Assembly: GCA_903879975.1 (NCBI GenBank)
Contig: CAIRNL010000113.1
Span: forward strand, 1 to 5,697
Direction: 5' to 3'
DNA: 5,697 nucleotides
From: an uncultured Chloroflexota bacterium
GTDB lineage: Bacteria > Chloroflexota > Anaerolineae > Caldilineales > Caldilineaceae
Positions 1 to 4,781 of this stretch are shown here, piece after piece. Below the pieces are notes generated by a model that worked only from the letters and a program-made list of their open reading frames with translations, made no database searches and was not told the DNA's origin. Numbering within the stretch: the first letter of the stretch is position 1; the number at the start of each line of letters is the position of its first letter. Position numbers and translations under genes: made by a program.

Positions 1-1
1 C

Positions 2-1396
2 GTGGTTGTCTTCGTTGAGCAGGCGAACACCGGTGCACTGGTTGCCGCCAGTGCGGCCGACCTGCTCGTCATGGCGCCGCTGGCCGATTGGGAGATCGTG
101 GGCCTGCGGGTTGCGCCCCTCTTTCTGAAAGAGACCCTGGCGCGGCTTGGCGTTGAGGTGCAGGTCGTCCGTGTGGCGCCGTGGAAGACCGCCGCCGATA
201 CCCTCATCTTCACCGAACTGAGTGACGCCGCACGCGAACAGTACAACTGGCTCTTTGACAGCCTGTATGCCGACATCGTCGACGGCATTGCTGCCGGGCG
301 CAAGCTAGCTGTCGGCACAGTGCAAGCGCTCATCGACCGCGCTCCGCTCACCGCGACCGAGGCTCTGGCCGGCGGCCTGATCGATCATCTGGCATACGAA
401 GACGAACTCTCGACGTTGCTGGGCAGCGTCGAGAAGCCAGCGGTCATCAAGAGTTTTGACCGCGCCGAACGCCTGCTCTATCGCCGGCCGCAGCTGCCGT
501 CCAGCGGAACCGTCGGCGTGATCAGCCTGAGTGGTACCATCATGACGGGCGAGAGTCGATCGTTTCCCGTGGCGTTGCCCCTCTTTGGCGATGAAACCAT
601 CGGCAGCACGACGGTGCAACAGATCATCCGGGCTGCACGCCAGGACGAATCGCTCGATGCGGTGATCGTGCACATTGATTCGCCGGGCGGATCGGCGCTG
701 GCCAGCGACCTGATCTGGCGTGAACTGGCATTACTGGATCGTGAGAAACCGGTCATCATCTACATGGGCGATGTTGCGGCGAGCGGGGGCTATTATATCG
801 CTGCGCCGGGCCGCAAGATCGTGGCGCAGCGGGCGACTCTGACCGGCAGCATCGGCGTGATCATCGCCAAGGCAAACTTGGCCGGCGCGTATGGCAAGGT
901 GCACGTGCACGAGGATGAAGTGCGGCGTGGCGCCCATGCCGGCATCTACGGCGATACGACTGCGTGGCACGATGACCTGCTCGAGCGTGTGGAGCAGAGC
1001 CTGAAGCAGACCTACGACGCGTTCAAGGATCGGGTGCGCGAGGGTCGTTCAATCGACCCGGCGGTGCTGGAGGACTTGGCAGGTGGCCGCGTCTGGACAG
1101 GTGCACAGGCGCAAGGGAAGGGGCTGGTGGACGCGCTGGGCGATTTTCAGACAGCAGTCGACCTTGCGTGTGCCGCAGCGGGCCTGCCAGAGAGCCAGCG
1201 GGTGGATGTGGTCGGTATTCCGGAGCCCAAGCGCTGGCTGGCGGCTGAGCCGGCTGCAGCAACACAGCTCTGGTTGGGCCGGCAGCGAGCGCGGCAGGTT
1301 GTCGATTTGGCCTCTTTTGTTTTGGACGGTGAGATGTCGAATCTGCTGGCGCGCGAACGGGTGTGGTTGATGGCGTCCATCCTGCCCAGGGTCTAA
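2..1396 (+). CDS. sppA: Signal peptide peptidase SppA, two-domain (67K) type, S49 family; 5' end missing
   Basis: A membrane-bound serine protease that cuts up signal peptides left after protein export, using a Ser-Lys dyad. The visible 464 residues cover most of the N-terminal domain and all of the C-terminal one. The general-base Lys is residue 62 of the visible part (VAPWKTAADTL, equivalent to YKSAVEPF in E. coli SppA). The nucleophile is Ser261 in DVAASGGYYIA, preceded by the oxyanion-side motif DSPGGSALASD (226-236) and followed by TLTGSIGVI (279-287). The Lys-Ser spacing of 199 residues is nearly the same as in the E. coli enzyme, so the protein is a tandem-domain form rather than the short SppA36K form. 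The frame is open from the first bases. The GTG at 2 is not a credible start: by comparison with E. coli, roughly 100-150 residues, including the membrane anchor, lie upstream. The TAA stop is at 1394. The next gene starts 41 bases later, which suggests one operon. Family assignment is firm; the substrates are not known. Confidence 0.95.
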   Translation: MVVFVEQANTGALVAASAADLLVMAPLADWEIVGLRVAPLFLKETLARLGVEVQVVRVAPWKTAADTLIFTELSDAAREQYNWLFDSLYADIVDGIAAGRKLAVGTVQALIDRAPLTATEALAGGLIDHLAYEDELSTLLGSVEKPAVIKSFDRAERLLYRRPQLPSSGTVGVISLSGTIMTGESRSFPVALPLFGDETIGSTTVQQIIRAARQDESLDAVIVHIDSPGGSALASDLIWRELALLDREKPVIIYMGDVAASGGYYIAAPGRKIVAQRATLTGSIGVIIAKANLAGAYGKVHVHEDEVRRGAHAGIYGDTTAWHDDLLERVEQSLKQTYDAFKDRVREGRSIDPAVLEDLAGGRVWTGAQAQGKGLVDALGDFQTAVDLACAAAGLPESQRVDVVGIPEPKRWLAAEPAAATQLWLGRQRARQVVDLASFVLDGEMSNLLARERVWLMASILPRV

Positions 1397-1424
1397 CGCA
1401 GTTGCTTCTATAGAATAGCAGTTG

Positions 1425-1432
1425 AAAGGAGG
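1425..1432 (+). promoter_or_regulatory. Strong Shine-Dalgarno for the Met-rich exported protein gene
   Basis: AAAGGAGG lies 5 bases before the ATG at 1438 and is close to a perfect anti-16S match. An in-frame TGA at 1423-1425 sits just upstream of it, so no earlier start is possible. Together these fix the start of the gene at 1438. Confidence 0.85.
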
Positions 1433-1437
1433 ATCTC

Positions 1438-2670
1438 ATGGAATTTGTGGCCATGTTGATGGTGAGCCTTGCTATGTGGCTGCCTGGCGCGGGCACACCT
1501 GAGCAGCGCGCGGTGCCACCGCTGCCTCCCCCATTCTGTGGGGGACTTGCCGAGACAGATTGCCAGTTGCTGGTCGATGCGCAGGAACTGATGGCGGATG
1601 TCAAGTCGATGGCGCTGGCCTGGCAGGTCGGGGCTGCCGTGAGTGGGATTCCCGATGTGGCGGACGAGGACATGATGTTCGGGATGGAGATGGATATGAA
1701 CCTCCACCTCGACCCGATGTTGAACGAACAGATGCGCGCGCTGGCGACAGGCAATCCGGCGGATTTGCTTGCTGCGCAGGAAGAGCTTGCCCAGGGGGTC
1801 GTCGACTTGTACGCCAACCTGGCGATCGACCTGGACATGCAGCTTGCCCTGCCGGGCGTTCTGTTGCAGGCGCTGGAGGCCGACGAAGATGTCGCCCTGC
1901 CTGACACGATCACGATGCAGATGCGCATGGTGGATGGCTACGCCTACATCAATATGGACGTGCTGGCCGAAAGCATGCCAGAGATCGTTGCAGAGATGGA
2001 GCCTGAGGGGATTGAGGGCTGGATTGGCTTTGACTTCGTCGGCCAGCTCGAGCAGCAGATGAGCCGCACTGCACCGGACACATCGATGCTGGAATCCATC
2101 CAAATGGGGATGGCGTTCAATCAGATGACGACCGATGAGAGCATTCGCACGCTGCTGGAACCGTATATTTCCGTCGAGCGGCTGGAGGATGAAGTGCGTG
2201 AGGGGGTGCCCGTAGCGGTTTTCCGTACCTCGTTTGACCTGGCGCGCATGGTCTCCAACCCAAGCTTTACCCGCATGCTGCGCGAGGCCGCTGACGCGAT
2301 AGTTGCAGCGTCCGGCGAGACGGTCGACCCGCAGGAACTGGGCACTGGCATCCTGGGCGTGCAGTTGCTCGCCAACATTCTTGCCCGCTCTTTTGAGTTC
2401 CAGTACGTGCAATCGATCGGCATCGAGGAGCCGTACCTGTATGATTTCAGCACATCGTTGGCGATGGATCTGGACGGGCTGATCACGCTGTTGAGCATGG
2501 GCGGCGAGGATCTGCCGCCCGAACTGCTTGGAGCAAAGCCGGTGTTCAACTTCACTCTGGATGGCAGCTACACTGACTTTGACAGCGCGCCGGCGGTTGA
2601 GGTGCCGGAAGACGCTGAGATCATCCCGTTGGATTCCTTGGAGCAGGACAGCACGAACATTCTTTCGTAG
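1438..2670 (+). CDS. Probable exported acidic Met-rich protein of unknown function, 410 aa
   Basis: I do not recognise a named family. The N-terminus (residues 1-20, MEFVAMLMVSLAMWLPGAG) is hydrophobic and ends in small residues before a Pro-rich stretch. It looks like a signal peptide or short anchor, but it lacks the usual Lys/Arg at the start. The only two cysteines, Cys34 and Cys42, sit just after it and could form a disulfide. By my count the protein has 71 Asp/Glu against 14 Lys/Arg (only two Lys) and 29 Met (about 7%), with clusters such as DMMFGMEMDMNLHL (78-91). The alternation of polar and hydrophobic residues, with segments such as MRMVDGYAYINMD (162-174) and EGWIGFDF (183-190), resembles the beta-rich LolA/LppX-like lipoproteins ('...dG..Yi.m...' then 'gW'). 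This is only a suggestion. Reading-frame quality and the strong ribosome-binding site make the gene itself secure. Its position directly behind sppA suggests co-transcription and an envelope role. Confidence 0.85.
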   Translation: MEFVAMLMVSLAMWLPGAGTPEQRAVPPLPPPFCGGLAETDCQLLVDAQELMADVKSMALAWQVGAAVSGIPDVADEDMMFGMEMDMNLHLDPMLNEQMRALATGNPADLLAAQEELAQGVVDLYANLAIDLDMQLALPGVLLQALEADEDVALPDTITMQMRMVDGYAYINMDVLAESMPEIVAEMEPEGIEGWIGFDFVGQLEQQMSRTAPDTSMLESIQMGMAFNQMTTDESIRTLLEPYISVERLEDEVREGVPVAVFRTSFDLARMVSNPSFTRMLREAADAIVAASGETVDPQELGTGILGVQLLANILARSFEFQYVQSIGIEEPYLYDFSTSLAMDLDGLITLLSMGGEDLPPELLGAKPVFNFTLDGSYTDFDSAPAVEVPEDAEIIPLDSLEQDSTNILS

Positions 2671-2706
2671 GGCAGGCCTCGGCGCCCAAAATCACGACAC
2701 GCCCAA

Positions 2707-2757
2707 CCAGGGTTCCACCCATCGACACAGCAAGGTGCTGGCGATGTAGAACCCTGG
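2707..2757 (+). promoter_or_regulatory. Three-segment hairpin in the leader of the class V aminotransferase gene
   Basis: CCAGGGTTC (2707-2715) is a perfect 9-base inverted match of GAACCCTGG (2749-2757). Inside it CATCG (2720-2724) pairs with CGATG (2742-2746), and CAGC (2728-2731) with GCTG (2737-2740) around a 5-base loop. The result is one long interrupted hairpin in the 115-base gap between two genes, ending 28 bases before the next ATG. No T-run follows, so it is not a standard intrinsic terminator. Two GGCGCC copies (2681-2686 and 2756-2761) flank it. It could be a regulatory leader, an mRNA stabiliser/processing site, or an operator. The pairing is seen; the role is unknown. Confidence 0.5.
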
Positions 2758-2785
2758 CGCCATCATTTCACGGAGACTCAAAGCC

Positions 2786-4027
2786 ATGTTAGACATACTG
2801 GCCATCCGCAGGCAGTTCCCGGCACTTGCCGAGCGGTATGACGGCAAACCTGCTGTTTTCTTCGACAACCCAGGCGGCACACAGGTGCATGAGTCGGTCG
2901 TGCGCGCCATGACCGACTACATGACGCGTTGTAACGCCAATACACACGGTGTCTTCGCCACCAGCCGGCTCAGCGATGAAACGATTGACTATGCGCGTCA
3001 GGCCGCCGCCGACCTGCTTGGTGCCGCCCCCGACGAGGTGGTCTTCGGCAACAACATGACTACGCTCACCTTCATGCTGGGCCGGTCGCTGGCAGCCGAG
3101 TTTGGCCCCGACGACGAGATCGTCGTGACGCGGCTGGACCATGACGCCAATGTGTGGCCGTGGGTGATGCTGGCCGAAGACACGGGCGCCCGGGTGCGCT
3201 GGGCCGATGTCGACATGGAGACCTGCACGCTGGACATGGATCACGTGAAGTCGCTGATCAACGAGCGCACGCGGCTGGTTGCTGTCGGCTATGCGAGCAA
3301 CGCTGTCGGGACGATCAACGATGTGAAGACGATCATCGATTGGGCCAGGTCTGTGGGCGCCTACTCCTACATCGACGCCGTGCAGTATGCGCCCCACGCG
3401 CTGATCGACGTCAAAGCGCTGGGCTGTGATTTCCTGGCGTGCAGCGCGTACAAGTTTTTCGGGCCGCACGTCGGGTTGCTCTACGGCAAGCGTGATCACC
3501 TGCAGCGGCTGCGCGCGTACCGGGTGCGGCCAGCCGGCGAAGAGTTGCCGGGCAAGTGGGAGACGGGCACCAAGAACCATGAAGGCCTGGCGGGCACGGC
3601 TGCAGCGATCGACTACATTGCTGGGCTGGGAGTCGCCTACGGTGGGGCGCTCGCCTCGGCGACCCGCCGCGAGCAGTTGGCTGCAGCGTGGAGGGTAGTC
3701 GGCGAGTATGAGTACCAGTTGATCGATCGGCTCATCAGCGGGCTCAAAGCGATTCCGACGGTGCGCATTTACGGCATCACGGCGCGGATGGACTGGGAGA
3801 AGCGCGTGGCGACCGTGTCAATTCGCAAGGAGGGGTTGACGCCCGAAGCGCTGGCGCTTCATCTGGCTGCGCAGAACATCTTCGTGTGGAACGGGAACTT
3901 CTACGCGGTGTCGATCAGCGAGCGGCTGGGGGTGGAACAGAGCGGCGGTCTGGTGCGCATTGGGTTGGCCCATTACAACACGATCGACGAGGTCGACCGC
4001 TGTCTGGCCGCAATCGACCGGGCGTAA
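2786..4027 (+). CDS. Cysteine desulfurase-like class V PLP-dependent enzyme (VC1184/TIGR01976-type), no catalytic Cys
   Basis: A fold-type I PLP enzyme of the aminotransferase class V group, 413 residues and complete. Family marks in order: FFDNPGGTQV (25-34), the substrate-side start; NANTHGVFATSRLSDE (50-65); GNNMTTLTF (88-96), the cofactor phosphate region; LDHDANVWPW (117-126), with His119 in the ring-stacking position; YIDAVQYAPH (195-204), with Asp197 facing the pyridine nitrogen; and CSAYKFFGPHVGLLYG (219-234), where Lys223 is the Schiff-base lysine. The Arg near the end is in LVRIGLAHYNT (389-399). True SufS/NifS enzymes carry a sulfur-accepting Cys in a loop before that Arg. Here the loop reads VWNGNFYAVS (367-376) with no Cys, so desulfurase activity should not be assumed. 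The real reaction of this subfamily is unclear to me. The start is supported by GGAG (2772-2775) 10 bases upstream and by the family-like N-terminus. No sulfur-transfer partner lies nearby. It is transcribed alone or read through from upstream, and ends before a strong terminator. Confidence 0.93.
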   Translation: MLDILAIRRQFPALAERYDGKPAVFFDNPGGTQVHESVVRAMTDYMTRCNANTHGVFATSRLSDETIDYARQAAADLLGAAPDEVVFGNNMTTLTFMLGRSLAAEFGPDDEIVVTRLDHDANVWPWVMLAEDTGARVRWADVDMETCTLDMDHVKSLINERTRLVAVGYASNAVGTINDVKTIIDWARSVGAYSYIDAVQYAPHALIDVKALGCDFLACSAYKFFGPHVGLLYGKRDHLQRLRAYRVRPAGEELPGKWETGTKNHEGLAGTAAAIDYIAGLGVAYGGALASATRREQLAAAWRVVGEYEYQLIDRLISGLKAIPTVRIYGITARMDWEKRVATVSIRKEGLTPEALALHLAAQNIFVWNGNFYAVSISERLGVEQSGGLVRIGLAHYNTIDEVDRCLAAIDRA

Positions 4028-4048
4028 CTTGCACAGGACGACAGAAGG

Positions 4049-4086
4049 TGCCGCCGCCGGAGAATCGATGCCAGCGGCGGCATTTT
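4049..4086 (+). terminator. Rho-independent terminator after the PLP enzyme gene
   Basis: TGCCGCCGC (4049-4057) pairs perfectly with GCGGCGGCA (4074-4082). After one mismatch two more G-C pairs form, leaving a 10-base loop, and TTTT follows directly (4083-4086). It begins 22 bases after the stop at 4027 and lies between two convergent genes. The T-run favours the + strand. On the other strand the same hairpin could form but is followed by ACCTTCTG rather than a T-run, so it would be a weak stop for the opposite gene. Confidence 0.85.
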
Positions 4087-4107
4087 CGTGATACTGGGAG
4101 AGCGCGG

Positions 4108-4605
4108 TCAGTAGACGAGGTTGAGTTCAGCCTTGCCGGTAGCGGTGTCGTAGAGCGCCCAGGTGGCAGCGCTCTTCATGCCGAGGATTTCGCCTGGATT
4201 GAGCAGCCAGCCTTTGCCCACACGTTCGAGCAATTTCGTGTGATCGTGGCCGTAGCAGACCAGGTCCAATTGGCCGGACTGGGCAATGCGCCGAGCCGGC
4301 TCGGGATAGTGGATCATGGCGACGTGCCGATCTGCGACGGCAAACTCGGTATAGATGCCGTGCAGCGTGATCTGGGCATGCTGGCTGGCAATCACCTGGA
4401 GCAGGCGGCCGTCCCCGTCGTTGTTGCCGAAGACGACGTGAATTGGGCCGGTGAAGCGTTCGCCCAGCAAGTTGAGCATGAAGGGTGCAGACAGGTCGCC
4501 GCAGTGCAACAGCACCTCGGCGCCGGCGGCGTTGGCCTGGTCGAGCGCCTTGGTCAGCGCTGCAATCTGGTCATGGCTGTCAGAAAAAACGGCAATTCGG
4601 GTCAT
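4108..4605 (-). CDS. YfcE/MJ0936-type metallophosphoesterase (calcineurin-like), 165 aa
   Basis: A small cytosolic phosphodiesterase with a two-metal centre. All ligand motifs are visible: D9 and H11 in VFSDSHD, D37 in LLHCGDLS, N61 in FGNNDGDG, H99 in MIHYPEP, and H120 and H122 in CYGHDH, followed by LLNPGEI (134-140), the family's usual 'NPGS' stretch. The length matches MJ0936-type archaeal and bacterial members. The ATG at 4605 was chosen because it begins directly with the first beta-strand (MTRIAVFSDSH) and has AAAGGAAA (4616-4623, minus strand) about 10 bases upstream. The frame stays open further upstream to 4833, but that stretch is Arg-rich, unlike any family member, and would run into the start of the divergent gene. 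HYP replaces the more common HGH at the sixth ligand, leaving the metal-binding His in place. The natural substrate is not known for most of this family; biochemical members hydrolyse phosphodiester model compounds. It converges on the PLP enzyme gene and diverges from the LysM gene. Confidence 0.93.
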   Translation of the reverse strand: MTRIAVFSDSHDQIAALTKALDQANAAGAEVLLHCGDLSAPFMLNLLGERFTGPIHVVFGNNDGDGRLLQVIASQHAQITLHGIYTEFAVADRHVAMIHYPEPARRIAQSGQLDLVCYGHDHTKLLERVGKGWLLNPGEILGMKSAATWALYDTATGKAELNLVY

Positions 4606-4644
4606 CGGTTCTGGGTTTCCTTTCTGCGGGTGCGCTGTGCGCAT

Positions 4645-4673
4645 GTGATATACTTGCAGTCTATATGGTTCAA
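4645..4673 (-). promoter_or_regulatory. Candidate sigma70-type promoter for the phosphoesterase gene
   Basis: Read on the minus strand, TTGAAC (4673-4668) is followed after exactly 17 bases by TATCAC (4650-4645). Each hexamer matches the consensus at 4 of 6 positions. Transcription would start near 4638, giving a leader of about 33 bases before the ATG at 4605. This is a moderate match only, supported by position and spacing. Confidence 0.35.
4646..4654 (+). promoter_or_regulatory. Candidate extended -10 promoter for the LysM lipoprotein gene
   Basis: TGATATACT fits the extended -10 form TGnTATAAT with one mismatch. No convincing -35 is seen 17 bases upstream, which is usual for extended -10 promoters. 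Transcription would start near 4661, giving a leader of about 120 bases to the GTG at 4782. The element overlaps the minus-strand -10 candidate, so the two promoters would share DNA. Confidence 0.45.
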
Positions 4674-4768
4674 GGGCAAATGCAAACAGCTCGTAGGCGT
4701 GTGCTGTCTGACAGAGGCCGCCAACGTCTCCGGCACGGTGCTGCGGATGGCGGCGTGGCCGAGACGAG

Positions 4769-4773
4769 CGGAG
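4769..4773 (+). promoter_or_regulatory. Shine-Dalgarno that sets the GTG start of the LysM lipoprotein
   Basis: CGGAG lies 8 bases before the GTG at 4782. The same CGGAGAC heptamer precedes the ATG of the PLP enzyme gene at 2771-2777. The alternative GTG at 4815 has only pyrimidine-rich sequence upstream. An in-frame ATG at 4680 has AAGGG at only 3 bases and would add 34 residues that do not look like a signal peptide. Confidence 0.6.
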
Positions 4774-4781
4774 ACCATACC

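Noticed and set aside
1403..1420. TAGAAT (1411-1416) and the palindrome TTCTATAGAA as a promoter or operator before the Met-rich gene
   Set aside because: TAGAAT matches the -10 at 5 of 6 bases, but no -35 or extended -10 is present; the short distance from sppA favours co-transcription.
1023..1928. 301-codon minus-strand open frame across the sppA end and the next gene
   Set aside because: Ser/Arg/Pro-rich with no domain; it spans two real genes on the other strand.
1408..2412. Long open frame (334 codons) on the minus strand opposite the Met-rich gene
   Set aside because: His/Gln/Arg-rich composition typical of antisense frames in GC-rich DNA, no plausible ribosome-binding site or motif, and fully inside a well-supported gene.
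2789..3580. 263-codon minus-strand open frame inside the PLP enzyme gene
   Set aside because: Antisense shadow of a gene with all family motifs.
4620..4700. Possible tRNA because of a T-loop-like GGTTCAAGG at 4667
   Set aside because: No acceptor stem, D-arm or anticodon arm can be paired around it.
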